A program made the translations under genes and the position numbers. The notes under the pieces are model-generated. The model saw only the letters and a list, made by a program, of their open reading frames with translations, ran no database searches and was not told the origin of the DNA. Of a DNA stretch of 64,000 nt, positions 10,692-19,192 are shown one piece after another. This stretch comes from an uncultured SAR86 cluster bacterium. Its GTDB lineage: Bacteria > Pseudomonadota > Gammaproteobacteria > Magnimaribacterales > AG-339-G14. Each line of letters begins with the position of its first letter. Within the stretch, counting starts at the first letter, position 1. The stretch lies in contig CACJRI010000003.1 of assembly GCA_902595715.1 (NCBI GenBank), forward strand, positions 102,528-166,527, written 5' to 3'.

Positions 10692-11396
10692 TTGAAAATT
10701 AATTACGAGAAATTACATGCGCTTAGCTTTCTTAATAGAGAAAATCTTTACAAAGACAAATTTGGTATAGATTATGAAAAGTTCTCAACTAGATTAGGAG
10801 AAATAGAAAAAGATCCATTCATAGGATTCGTGGGAAGCAAATATTCTGAAGCTAAGGTTAGAGTGCTTTTCTTGGGAAAATCCAACGCAGAAAGTAAACC
10901 TAAAGATCAAGATAAAGATATCCTTATAAATCAATATCTAAAACAATTAAGAGACTCTACAGGAAACTTTGAGCAAAGATATAGAGAATACGCAAATCAA
11001 TATTCTGATAAAACCATAGGGGCCTTTAGGACTTGGGACATAAATAGATTTCCTGTTTATTTTAGGAATAGAACAAGGATTGATATTGAAGAAACGGCTT
11101 ATGCAAATATTGTTCCTTTTAGATATATTGGAGCCCCTAGCAAGAGGGTTTATAAAATAGCATTTAATAATTTTACCAATGAACTTGTTTCTATCATTCA
11201 ACCTCATCAGATAATTCCATTAGGAGCTAATTTAGATACTGGAATAATTAAAGATTACCTTGATACTGGAGAATTAAGTGTAAAAATATCAAATGGAATT
11301 TCTAGAGAAGGAAGAGATAAAAGAATTTCTGATGAAGGTTATAGGACACTAGATCAAGCCATTGAAGATTATGAAGATTTGCTTTTAGAAAATTAA
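10692..11396 (+). CDS. uncharacterised protein, possible uracil-DNA-glycosylase-fold
   Basis: A soluble protein of 234 residues that I do not firmly recognise. The order VRVLFLGKSNAES, then YANIVPFRYIG, then PHQIIPLGANLD resembles the strand-loop motifs of the uracil-DNA-glycosylase superfamily, but the usual active-site Asp/His loops are not clear, so this is only a fold guess. The start is inferred: a strong GGAGGGG site at 10679-10685 sits 6-8 bases before TTG 10692, whereas in-frame ATGs at 10662, 10674 and 10677 precede that site. It begins a three-gene block placed after guaA, with three bases before the next gene. Confidence 0.55.
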   Translation: MKINYEKLHALSFLNRENLYKDKFGIDYEKFSTRLGEIEKDPFIGFVGSKYSEAKVRVLFLGKSNAESKPKDQDKDILINQYLKQLRDSTGNFEQRYREYANQYSDKTIGAFRTWDINRFPVYFRNRTRIDIEETAYANIVPFRYIGAPSKRVYKIAFNNFTNELVSIIQPHQIIPLGANLDTGIIKDYLDTGELSVKISNGISREGRDKRISDEGYRTLDQAIEDYEDLLLEN

Positions 11397-11398
11397 TA

Positions 11399-11749
11399 AT
11401 GTTTACAGGATCTTGCCATTGTAAGAAAGTTCGTTTTCAAATAAAGGCTGAGAATATTTATGAGGATGTTTACAGATGTAATTGTTCCTTATGCATAAAG
11501 AAATCTATTGTCATGAAAGCAGTACCAAAGGAATTTTTTACTTTGTTAGAAGGTGATGAATATTTAGGTCTATACAAATGGAATAAAAATATTGCTGAGC
11601 ATTATTTTTGTAAACTTTGTGGAGTTTATACTCATCACAAAAGAAGAAGATATCCTGATCAAATAGCAGTAAATTTGGCCTGTCTAGATGATTTAGAATT
11701 ACCAAATGATATCAACATAAGTTTAGTGGATGGTGCTAGTCATGATTAG
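11399..11749 (+). CDS. GFA/CENP-V-type zinc-binding protein
   Basis: A 116-residue protein of the GFA (glutathione-dependent formaldehyde-activating enzyme-like) family. Cys6 and Cys8 (CHC), Cys27, Cys29 and Cys32 (CNCSLC), and Cys71 and Cys74 (CKLC) match the cysteine pattern that binds two zinc ions in this fold. GFA proteins are thought to bind glutathione adducts, but few have a proven reaction. It starts three bases after the preceding gene, so the two are probably one transcript. The cupin gene follows 43 bases later. Confidence 0.82.
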   Translation: MFTGSCHCKKVRFQIKAENIYEDVYRCNCSLCIKKSIVMKAVPKEFFTLLEGDEYLGLYKWNKNIAEHYFCKLCGVYTHHKRRRYPDQIAVNLACLDDLELPNDINISLVDGASHD

Positions 11750-11792
11750 TCAGCATGATTTAATACACAACCATGGTTAAAGAGTTATAAAA

Positions 11793-12488
11793 ATGCTTAG
11801 CAATATTTTAGAAAGACTAAAAGATGCTTTTGGTTATGGTTCTAAATATTATAACGGAGATCTAATTGAATACTTTGATGATTTATTTAAACAACTTGAG
11901 AAAAAATTAATTGAACCCGAAAATGCTAAATCAAAAGTTAAAGAACTTTTTTTGGCTAATCAAGATTTGAAGTCACATTTTCTTGATACTTATTGTGATA
12001 AACAACAAGAACGGAAACATTTACAGATTATAGGAAGTAAAGTTCGTTTATTTAACAGACTACGTTTTGGGATAATAAACCTCGAAGAAAATGGATACGA
12101 ACCTATTCATTGTCATCAAGGTTTTATTTCTTTCCAAATAGTTCTTGCCGGAAAGTGTACTCTTGATGAATTTGATAAAATTTCTTTGAAAGGCAATAAA
12201 GTAATATTCAAACCATATAAAAATCAAGTATTAAGTAGCAACGATGTAATGTTGAACTTTTCTAGATTTAGAGGCATCCATGGATTTGGTGCAATAGAAG
12301 GTCCAACCAGGATACTCACCATAGGTAAGTATTATGGTCTTTTTGGAAAATATCGGTTTTCTACCAATAATAGAGGGTATTTGGATATAGATAACCAAAA
12401 AAAGATTAGCTCACAGCTTCTACAAACCTCTTTAATTGAAGAACGCGAAGCTTATAGTAAATATTCTAAGATAAATAATTTTTCTTAG
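11793..12488 (+). CDS. cupin-fold protein of unknown function
   Basis: A 231-residue protein. The first 80 residues are charged and helical. The rest looks like a single cupin barrel: YEPIHCHQG gives the H-x-H pair His106/His108 and FRGIHGFGA gives a third ligand, His163, the spacing expected of a mononuclear metal site as in thiol dioxygenase-type cupins. No signal peptide is present. There is no clear ribosome site. It is last in the three-gene block after guaA and faces the convergent crotonase gene. Assignment as a thiol dioxygenase would be a guess. Confidence 0.55.
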   Translation: MLSNILERLKDAFGYGSKYYNGDLIEYFDDLFKQLEKKLIEPENAKSKVKELFLANQDLKSHFLDTYCDKQQERKHLQIIGSKVRLFNRLRFGIINLEENGYEPIHCHQGFISFQIVLAGKCTLDEFDKISLKGNKVIFKPYKNQVLSSNDVMLNFSRFRGIHGFGAIEGPTRILTIGKYYGLFGKYRFSTNNRGYLDIDNQKKISSQLLQTSLIEEREAYSKYSKINNFS

Positions 12489-12494
12489 ATTTAA

Positions 12495-12541
12495 AGATAG
12501 CCATGCCAACTCTCTAAAGCCATAGGCTTGTTAAGCTATCT
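12495..12541. repeat. nested inverted repeats between convergent genes
   Basis: The outer arms AGATAGC (12495-12501) and GCTATCT (12535-12541) enclose a perfect inner hairpin AAGCC-ATA-GGCTT (12517-12529). They fill the 78-base gap between the cupin gene and the convergent crotonase gene. No T-run of terminator length follows on either strand, so a bidirectional terminator is possible but unproven. Confidence 0.4.
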
Positions 12542-12566
12542 CTTCCTTACAAAGAAATATTCCAAA

Positions 12567-13289
12567 TTAAAGTTCAAATTCTTTTGAATTTTTCAGCATA
12601 TGCGCAGGCCCATGGGTTAGATTTATAGCTGCATTTTCTCCATAAAGCATTTCTTTTTGAGCTGCATAATGCTTCCTATCTTTTGCAAGTGGCGCCAATT
12701 CCTCTGCTTTTTTTATTGCTAATTCAGGTAATTCTTCAAACGAACCTTTGCCTTGAACAATTCCTGCTGCAAAAGCATCTTCTCCAGTCCAACGTTTAGA
12801 CAATTGAACAGTTTCAAAAAACGAATTCGCTGGAATTTTATGTCTAAATAAAGCCAATTCTGGTCTCGGTATTTTAAATCCAAGTTGCATTTCATTTGCG
12901 CAGAGGAATCCACGATCTTCTCTCATCAATCTCAAATCATGAGAGAGAGCCAACATAAAACCTGCACCAAAGGCATGACCATTAACAACACAAATACTCG
13001 GGATTGGCAAAGTTATTATTCTTCCCATTAAGTACATGAACTCTTCGCCAAATACTTCTCTATCTCCACCTTCTGGATGACCTTCGGGGTCTTGCATCCA
13101 GTCAAGATCTAGCCCATTTGAAAAGAATTTAGGATCTTTAGAAGATGTTACTAATGCTCCTGGACCCTCGTCTTTTTCAATTTCATCTAATGCTCCAGCA
13201 AACTCTCTTACAAATGAAGTATTCCAGCGGTTTTCGCCAGCATTCATATATAAATGATAAATAGATTCTTTTTTTTCTAGTTCAATCAC
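12567..13289 (-). CDS. enoyl-CoA isomerase/hydratase (crotonase fold)
   Basis: A short crotonase of 240 residues acting on enoyl-CoAs. It has the oxyanion-hole segments FFSNGLDLDWM and HAFGAGFMLALSHDLR and the helix CANEMQLGFKIP. Its length and the NGLDLDW motif resemble monofunctional delta3,delta2-enoyl-CoA isomerases, which move a double bond during beta-oxidation of unsaturated acids, more than hydratases; I rate isomerase as likelier. The start is a GTG with an upstream AGGAAA site. It is divergent from the GST gene at 13416. Confidence 0.85.
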   Translation of the reverse strand: MIELEKKESIYHLYMNAGENRWNTSFVREFAGALDEIEKDEGPGALVTSSKDPKFFSNGLDLDWMQDPEGHPEGGDREVFGEEFMYLMGRIITLPIPSICVVNGHAFGAGFMLALSHDLRLMREDRGFLCANEMQLGFKIPRPELALFRHKIPANSFFETVQLSKRWTGEDAFAAGIVQGKGSFEELPELAIKKAEELAPLAKDRKHYAAQKEMLYGENAAINLTHGPAHMLKNSKEFEL

Positions 13290-13415
13290 AATAATTTCCT
13301 AAATTTTTATTATTCAAAATACTATACACAAAAAATAATGAGTAACTAAGAGGCTTTGCCTTGTAAAAAATACCTAAATTGTTTAATTTAAATTCTTATA
13401 TATCAAGGAGAGCAT

Positions 13416-14225
13416 ATGACCAAAATAACTTCATCACCAGAATTCATTTCACTTGAAGAAGCCGTAGAAATGAAAGTAGGTACTAGAATTACCTTTGTTC
13501 CCGGAATTCAGGCAATTTATGCTGAAGCTTTAAAAAATATTTGTTATGTAAAAAAAATAAAAGTCATAAGAGTTTTACATCCTTTTATGGGTATTGACAA
13601 AAAAACCGGAGAAGATCGTCAAGCTAGGCTTTACGAACTTACCAGCCAAACATCTTTGCCTACAATGTTTCATGATGAAGAGCGTCCTAGAAACGTTTGG
13701 ATAGAGCAACTTGCTTTGGCAGAAAAGATTGGCTCCTCGGATGGCATAAATTTAATTCCAGATAATTTTCAAGAAAGAGCAGACATGTTTGGGTTGTGTG
13801 CCATAGTTTTGGGTGAAGATGGACTTGTTTGGAATATGAGAATCTTATCTGACAGTCCACTTGCTAGAAAATATGGTTATAGTGATGATGCAAGTTCTAA
13901 AGCTCCAAGTAAAATGGCAGAAATCATCAGGCTGATTGACCATCAGCTTAAAAAACAACAAGAAAAAGGGTCTAAATATTTAGTTGGTGACAAAATTTCT
14001 GCAGCAGATATTTACTGGTCAACTATCAGTATGACAATACTCCCAGCTTCTTTGGAGATCATGCCAAAGACTAAACAAAATGAGGGCATGCTTTTTTTCT
14101 TTGAAGCAAATTCCAAGATTCCAGAAATCAAAGAGGTGTTGAGTGACAGAATTCTTTCTCATCGAGACTATATTTTAAAAACTTATTGCGAAACTCCTGC
14201 TGTTCTTGGCGGAGATCCTATTTAA
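13416..14225 (+). CDS. glutathione S-transferase superfamily protein (divergent)
   Basis: A 269-residue protein whose C-terminal half reads as a GST alpha-helical domain with KYLVGDKISAADIYWS near residue 190, the N-capping motif of that domain. The N-terminal half, FISLEEAVEMKVGTRITFVP, is a divergent thioredoxin-like domain with an added segment. A strong AAGGAGAG site precedes the ATG. This is the first of six GST-superfamily genes reaching to 20777. The downstream PAP2 gene begins 9 bases after the stop. Glutathione-binding residues cannot be assigned with confidence. Confidence 0.75.
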   Translation: MTKITSSPEFISLEEAVEMKVGTRITFVPGIQAIYAEALKNICYVKKIKVIRVLHPFMGIDKKTGEDRQARLYELTSQTSLPTMFHDEERPRNVWIEQLALAEKIGSSDGINLIPDNFQERADMFGLCAIVLGEDGLVWNMRILSDSPLARKYGYSDDASSKAPSKMAEIIRLIDHQLKKQQEKGSKYLVGDKISAADIYWSTISMTILPASLEIMPKTKQNEGMLFFFEANSKIPEIKEVLSDRILSHRDYILKTYCETPAVLGGDPI

Positions 14226-14234
14226 AATCAAAAG

Positions 14235-15092
14235 ATGTCTATTTGGAACGACTTATCGTGGGTTGAGGGAATAAGAACTCCTTTTCTTAATTTCTTTTTT
14301 TACAATGTTTCTTTGACTGGATATCCGATCTTTTTATTTTTATTTATAGCCTTTGGATATTTTTTTTGGTCGCCTCAAAGGTTTTCTAGAGTTGCTATGC
14401 TGCTATTTATTTCTGCAGTGATAAATAGTTTTTTAAAAGATCTCTTTCAGGATCCAAGACCTCCAGCAGACTTTATGTTGGATGAAGGAACTGGAACTAG
14501 TTATGGTTGGCCAAGCGGCCATGCCCAAATTGCTGTAACTCTTTGGGGGCTTTTAGCTTACGAACTAAAAAATAAATTTATATCTTTAGGAGCTGTAACT
14601 TTTATCTTACTAGTTGCCTTTAGTAGAATGTATCTAGGCGTGCATGATTTAGGAGATGTAGCTGCAGGTCTTTTAATTGGAGGATTTATTCTTTTGCTTT
14701 GGCATTATGCTGTTGTTTATAAGCTTTATGAAAAATTTGATAGGTTATCTTGGTTTTTTATTCTTATTTCTTTTCAATTATTTGTTCATTTGCTCTATCC
14801 ATCGCATGAAGGCCATGAGATATCCAATTGGTTATTGGGAGCTATGACTGGGTGGTATCTAGGAGCGTCAAACTTAGTTATCGCATCAAATAATTTAATA
14901 AAACTCTTGTTGTCACTAATTAGTACTGTGGCAGTTTTCTTTCTAATGATATTTCTCTTCCAACTTGAAGGGCTCGTCGAGTTATCCGGATTAATATCTA
15001 TTTTATTCAGTTATTCCCTAGGTCTATTCTTCTCAATTTTTGTCTCTTGGGTAATCCCAAGATTTTGGAAATTATTTAATCTTGCTAACTGA
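14235..15092 (+). CDS. PAP2-family membrane phosphatase
   Basis: Inner-membrane protein of 285 residues with about eight helices. All three PAP2 motifs are present: K-x6-RP (KDLFQDPRP, near residue 70), PSGHA (near 93) and SR-x5-H-x3-D (SRMYLGVHDLGD, near 131). Such enzymes dephosphorylate undecaprenyl pyrophosphate, phosphatidate or similar lipids; the helical C-terminal half of unknown role is longer than in minimal PAP2 phosphatases. It lies inside the GST run, 9 bases after one GST and 4 bases before the next, so it is probably cotranscribed. Confidence 0.9.
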   Translation: MSIWNDLSWVEGIRTPFLNFFFYNVSLTGYPIFLFLFIAFGYFFWSPQRFSRVAMLLFISAVINSFLKDLFQDPRPPADFMLDEGTGTSYGWPSGHAQIAVTLWGLLAYELKNKFISLGAVTFILLVAFSRMYLGVHDLGDVAAGLLIGGFILLLWHYAVVYKLYEKFDRLSWFFILISFQLFVHLLYPSHEGHEISNWLLGAMTGWYLGASNLVIASNNLIKLLLSLISTVAVFFLMIFLFQLEGLVELSGLISILFSYSLGLFFSIFVSWVIPRFWKLFNLAN

Positions 15093-15096
15093 ATAG

Positions 15097-15726
15097 ATGA
15101 ACGAATCCGTAAAACTCTGGGGGGCAGGGACTGCAAGAACTCTCAGACCAATATGGATGGCTGAAGAATTGGAAATAAATTATGAATTAATACCAATTGG
15201 TCCTCGAACAGGAGAAACTCAAACAGAAGAATTTTCTGAAATCAACCCAAAGCAAAAAATACCGGCTATGGAACATAAGGAATTGAAACTATCAGAAAGC
15301 CTTACGATTTGTAGATATTTACAAAAAAACTTTGCTTCTAAGAAAATTTTTATTCCTAGGAATGATATTGCTATTTCTAAGGAAGACGAATGGTGTAATT
15401 TTATCTATGGAGAATTAGATGAAACCTCTCTTTATGTCATGAGAAGGCATTATGATTTGAAAGATATTTATGGCGAGTCACCAATTGTGGTGGATGCCTG
15501 CAGAGAATATTTTATGCGACAAATTAAAGTAGTAGATCATCACTTAAATTCCAGAGAAACCATTCTCCAAGATGGGTTTGGACTAGCTGATATTTTTTTG
15601 ATGACTTGTTTAGATTGGGCGATTTTTTATGAGTTTTCTTTACCTGATAATGTAGCACAATATAGAGATAGAATAGCTTTAAGGACTGCTTATCAAAAAG
15701 CGATGAAAATAAACTATTCAAACTAA
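15097..15726 (+). CDS. glutathione S-transferase
   Basis: A standard-length GST of 209 residues. The thioredoxin-like domain runs MNESVKLWGAGTARTLRPIWM to the cis-Pro and glutathione-contact segment KQKIPAMEHKELKLSESLTICRYL (residues about 49-72), followed by the helical domain with FGLADIFLMTC near residue 165. ESLTI supplies the usual Glu-Ser pair for the glutathione gamma-glutamyl group. It starts 4 bases after the PAP2 gene and 7 bases before the CoA-transferase gene. Substrate unknown. Confidence 0.9.
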   Translation: MNESVKLWGAGTARTLRPIWMAEELEINYELIPIGPRTGETQTEEFSEINPKQKIPAMEHKELKLSESLTICRYLQKNFASKKIFIPRNDIAISKEDEWCNFIYGELDETSLYVMRRHYDLKDIYGESPIVVDACREYFMRQIKVVDHHLNSRETILQDGFGLADIFLMTCLDWAIFYEFSLPDNVAQYRDRIALRTAYQKAMKINYSN

Positions 15727-15733
15727 TAAAAAT

Positions 15734-16921
15734 ATGGGACCTTTAAAAGGAGTAAAAGTTTTAGACCTAACTAGCATGGTTTCTGGTCCGGTTGGCGCAA
15801 TGATTTTAGCAGACCAAGGCGCTGAAGTGATAAAGGTTGAACCTGTCTCAGGTGAATTGGTTAGACATATGGCCGCAACCCATAATGGAGTAAATCCGGT
15901 ATTTTTTTCTTGTAACAGGGGAAAAAAATCTATCGCATTAGATCTTAAGTCTCAAGAAGGAAAAGAAATCCTTTTTAAGCTTGCAGAAGATGCAGATGTT
16001 TTTATGCAAAATTTTCGACCAGGTGCTATAGATAGGATGGGCTTTGGTGAAAAAGCGATCAGAAAGATAAATCAGGACATTATTTATCTTTCTATAAGTG
16101 GTTTTGGTAATGAAGGGCCTTATGCAAATTCAAGAGTCTATGATCCTGTCATTCAAGCTTTATCTGGAGCTACAGACATACAAGCAGATCGAGACACTGG
16201 TAGACCAAAAATGTTTCGAATTATCATCGCCGACAAAGTTACTTCTCTGACTGCTGCTCAAGCGATTTCATCTGCTCTTTATGCAAGAGAAAAACTGGGA
16301 ATAAGCCAACACATAGAATTATCCATGTTGGATTCAATGATTTCATTTTTTTGGCCTGAAGGTATGGCTGGAATCGTTTTTGCAGAAAATGAGGTGGATG
16401 TAAGAAAGCTTCAAGGTTCTCAAGATTTAATTTATGAAGCGAAAGATAGATTCATTACTGCAGGCGCAGTATCTGACGCAGAATGGCAGGGAATGTGTAA
16501 AGCTTTGGAAAGGGAGGATTTGATAGACGATGAGAGATTTGCTACACCAGCAGGAAGAGTAAGTAATGCTCAAGAAAGAAAAGAAATCACAGGAGTAGAA
16601 ATTTCGAAGTGGGAAAGCGAAAAAATTCTTGCTCGCTTTAAAGCAGAAGGAGTTCCAAGTGCGCCGTTATTAGATCGTATGGAATTATTAGATAATGAAC
16701 AAATCATTGCTAACCAATCTGTTCTCAAACTGAACTACGAAGAATTTGGTGAAGTTCGCCAAGCTAGACCTGCAGCTAGATTTGAAAAAACTCCTAGCGA
16801 AATATCAAGACCGGCACCAAAGCTAGGAGAACATAGCAAAGAAATCCTCTTGAACCTTGGCTATTCAGAAGAAAAAATCAATTCTCTTGTTTCAGAAAAA
16901 AAACTTTTCGTCACAGATTAG
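15734..16921 (+). CDS. class III CoA-transferase (CaiB/BaiF family)
   Basis: A 395-residue enzyme moving CoA between carboxylic acids through an enzyme-bound anhydride. The catalytic aspartate is Asp167 in FRIIIADKVT. The N-terminal LDLTSMVSGPVGAMILADQGAEVIKVE region and the segment FMQNFRPGAIDRMG are family signatures. Members handle carnitine, oxalate, bile acids, succinate or aromatic acids; the sequence does not tell which. Its place between two GST genes is unusual and suggests that the cluster activates or exchanges an acid product as a CoA ester. Confidence 0.92.
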   Translation: MGPLKGVKVLDLTSMVSGPVGAMILADQGAEVIKVEPVSGELVRHMAATHNGVNPVFFSCNRGKKSIALDLKSQEGKEILFKLAEDADVFMQNFRPGAIDRMGFGEKAIRKINQDIIYLSISGFGNEGPYANSRVYDPVIQALSGATDIQADRDTGRPKMFRIIIADKVTSLTAAQAISSALYAREKLGISQHIELSMLDSMISFFWPEGMAGIVFAENEVDVRKLQGSQDLIYEAKDRFITAGAVSDAEWQGMCKALEREDLIDDERFATPAGRVSNAQERKEITGVEISKWESEKILARFKAEGVPSAPLLDRMELLDNEQIIANQSVLKLNYEEFGEVRQARPAARFEKTPSEISRPAPKLGEHSKEILLNLGYSEEKINSLVSEKKLFVTD

Positions 16922-16930
16922 AGCAATTAT

Positions 16931-18040
16931 ATGAATGACCTAGATCTTTCTAAGCCAATTCTTCTTTATGGCTCTAATATTTCTTATTTTACTGGAAAAA
17001 TGGAAAACTATTTTAGAGTTAAAGAAATTTCTTACGAGCAAAAGATTCTGAATTATCCTAAATTTGAAAGAACCATGAAAGAAAAAGTCGGCATCCATCA
17101 AATGCCGGCTGTTGAGTTACCCGATGGCAGATGGATGACCGATACCACTAAAATGATTCAATGGTTTGAATCTAAAATTCCAGAGAACAAAATTATCCCC
17201 GAAGATCCTGTTCAAGCATTTTTTGCTTTTTTATTAGAGGATTGGGCAGATGAATGGTGGTGGAGAACCGCTATGCATTATCGCTGGCATTATTCTGAGG
17301 GAGCGCATTTTGCTTCAAGACATTTGGCAGAAGAATTATTAAGCTCTGTTCCTTTACCTATTTGGATAAAAAAAATATTTTTAATTAGAAGACAAAGAAA
17401 TGGCTATACAACTGGAGATGGAATCACAAAAGAAAATTTTAAAACAGTTGAAGATGAATTTTTTAAACTATTGGAGAATCTTAATAATATTTTTGAAAAG
17501 AGAAAGTTTCTTTTCGGTAATTGTCCTTCAATAGCTGATATTGGTTTTTCCGGTCCTTTCTTTAGGCATTTTGCTTTAGACCCAGTTCCTTTAGAAATTA
17601 TTCGCCAAAATGCTCCCAACGTTTTGAGCTGGGTAAGTAATTTATGGAATGCAAGATTGTCAAAAATAGATAATGATTTTGAAGAGGGAATTCCTAAAGA
17701 TCTGGAAACATTGTTCAGAGAAATTGGAAAAGTCTATTTGCCTTACTTATCGGCAAATGTAGATGCAGTAAAACAAAAAAAAACCAAATTTGATTTCAAA
17801 TTTGGAAATGTCTTTCTAAAAGACGCAAGATACTCACTATATAGAGTATGGTGCTTGAAAGAGATAAGAGATCGCTTCAGCAGACTTAGTGAGGAGAATA
17901 AAAATCAAGTAGAAATTCTTCTCAAAAAATATGAATGTTGGGAACCTTTATGGAGAGATAAAAACCTTCCTTTGATGGATAATCAAGAGGAAGGATTACC
18001 TTTTAAAGCTGATAGAAAGATGATCGGAGTAAACGAATGA
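16931..18040 (+). CDS. long glutathione S-transferase-like protein
   Basis: A 369-residue protein, much longer than a normal GST. The N-terminal domain is thioredoxin-like (ILLYGSNISYFTGKMENYF) with QMPAVELPDGRWMTDTTKMI as the cis-Pro and second glutathione segment. The helical domain contains FGNCPSIADIGFSGPF near residue 200. About 130 further residues, rich in Trp and charged residues, follow and match nothing I recognise. Its stop overlaps the next GST start as ATGA. It lies 9 bases after the CoA-transferase gene. Confidence 0.8.
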   Translation: MNDLDLSKPILLYGSNISYFTGKMENYFRVKEISYEQKILNYPKFERTMKEKVGIHQMPAVELPDGRWMTDTTKMIQWFESKIPENKIIPEDPVQAFFAFLLEDWADEWWWRTAMHYRWHYSEGAHFASRHLAEELLSSVPLPIWIKKIFLIRRQRNGYTTGDGITKENFKTVEDEFFKLLENLNNIFEKRKFLFGNCPSIADIGFSGPFFRHFALDPVPLEIIRQNAPNVLSWVSNLWNARLSKIDNDFEEGIPKDLETLFREIGKVYLPYLSANVDAVKQKKTKFDFKFGNVFLKDARYSLYRVWCLKEIRDRFSRLSEENKNQVEILLKKYECWEPLWRDKNLPLMDNQEEGLPFKADRKMIGVNE

Positions 18041-18666
18041 AAAAAAAAATGAAGCTTTATGATTTTCCAAAAGCCCCAAATCCCCGAAGAGTAAAAATAT
18101 TTGCTCACGAAAAGGACATTGAATTGGAACTCATAAATTGCGATATGGCAAAAAGGGAGCATAAAACTCCTGAGTTTTTAGCAAAAAATCCCAGTGGAAA
18201 GATTCCCGTATTGGAACTTGATAATGGTGAGTGCATCTCTGAGTCTGTAGCTATTTGTCGCTATTTGGAACTTATCAAGCCTGATCCAAATTTGTTTGGT
18301 ATAGATGCTTATGAAATAGCCTACATCGAAAGTCGAAATAGGCATATTGAATTTGAACTTTGGACTCAAATTGGAGTATCTTGGGTTAATGGCCCTATAG
18401 TGGGTAGTCTAGGTTTGTTCGATCAAATACCTGATGCAAAAGCCGCAAGCGATAAAAATGTTAGAGCTTTTTATCAGCGGTTAGATCAAGAATTTTCTTT
18501 TAATAATTTTGTTGCGGGCAATCGCTTTACTATTGCAGATATTACTCTAGTATCGGCAATAGACTTTGCCTCAGAGATGGTCGATTTAAAACCAAGAAAT
18601 GATTTGAAGAATCTGTATAGATGGTACGAGGAAGTTTCTTCAAGACCGAGTATGCAAATAGAATAA
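18037..18666 (+). CDS. glutathione S-transferase
   Basis: A canonical 209-residue GST. The N-terminal domain starts MKLYDFPKAPNPRRVKIF, with NPSGKIPVLELDNGECISESVAI carrying cis-Pro and the Glu-Ser glutathione pair near residues 50-72, and FTIADITLVSAIDF marks the helical domain near 165. It starts by ATGA overlap with the preceding gene; an in-frame ATG four codons later (18049) is the alternative start and aligns better with family N-termini. It may act on a hydrophobic electrophile; no substrate can be assigned. Confidence 0.92.
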   Translation: MKKKMKLYDFPKAPNPRRVKIFAHEKDIELELINCDMAKREHKTPEFLAKNPSGKIPVLELDNGECISESVAICRYLELIKPDPNLFGIDAYEIAYIESRNRHIEFELWTQIGVSWVNGPIVGSLGLFDQIPDAKAASDKNVRAFYQRLDQEFSFNNFVAGNRFTIADITLVSAIDFASEMVDLKPRNDLKNLYRWYEEVSSRPSMQIE

Positions 18667-18700
18667 TCGAGTTTACATATACAAAACAAAGGAGAAAAAA

Positions 18701-19192
18701 ATGCCAGAAATGACAATGTTGGGATGGTTTCACACGATTTTAGGTATAGGTGCAGTTCTTACCGGATTCTATGCCATAGCAAAATTCAAAATTATTTCTT
18801 TAGAAAATAAGATTGGTCAAATTTACGTCATCTTGACTGCAATCGTGGCCGGCTCTGCCTTGGGTATATATAACCAAGGTGGATTTGGAATAGCTCATGT
18901 CTTGGCTGTCCTAACTTTGATAGCTTTATTTGGTGCCATTGTCATGGAGAAATTTAAGATATTTGGCGGTTTTTCAAAATATTTTCAAGCATTGGGTTAC
19001 ACCAGCACTTTTTTGTTTCATATGATTCCTGCAATTACAGACTTTCTAAGAAGAATTCCTGTTGGCGATCCTTTTGTTGATTCTTTTGAAGCTCCCTTGC
19101 TAGTAAATTTTCAATTATCCTTTTTACTGATTTACTTTATCGGTATCATCATGCAGATGGTATGGCTTAAAAAAAATGGAGAGATTCAATGA
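18701..19192 (+). CDS. small multi-helix membrane protein
   Basis: A 163-residue inner-membrane protein with four or five hydrophobic helices and histidines near helix ends (WFHTILGIGAV, IAHVLAVL, LFHMIPAITDF). It resembles uncharacterised DUF2306-like membrane proteins but I would not name a family firmly. An AAAGGAG site precedes the ATG. The stop overlaps the yghU start by four bases (ATGA), so it belongs to the GST transcript. Confidence 0.7.
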   Translation: MPEMTMLGWFHTILGIGAVLTGFYAIAKFKIISLENKIGQIYVILTAIVAGSALGIYNQGGFGIAHVLAVLTLIALFGAIVMEKFKIFGGFSKYFQALGYTSTFLFHMIPAITDFLRRIPVGDPFVDSFEAPLLVNFQLSFLLIYFIGIIMQMVWLKKNGEIQ

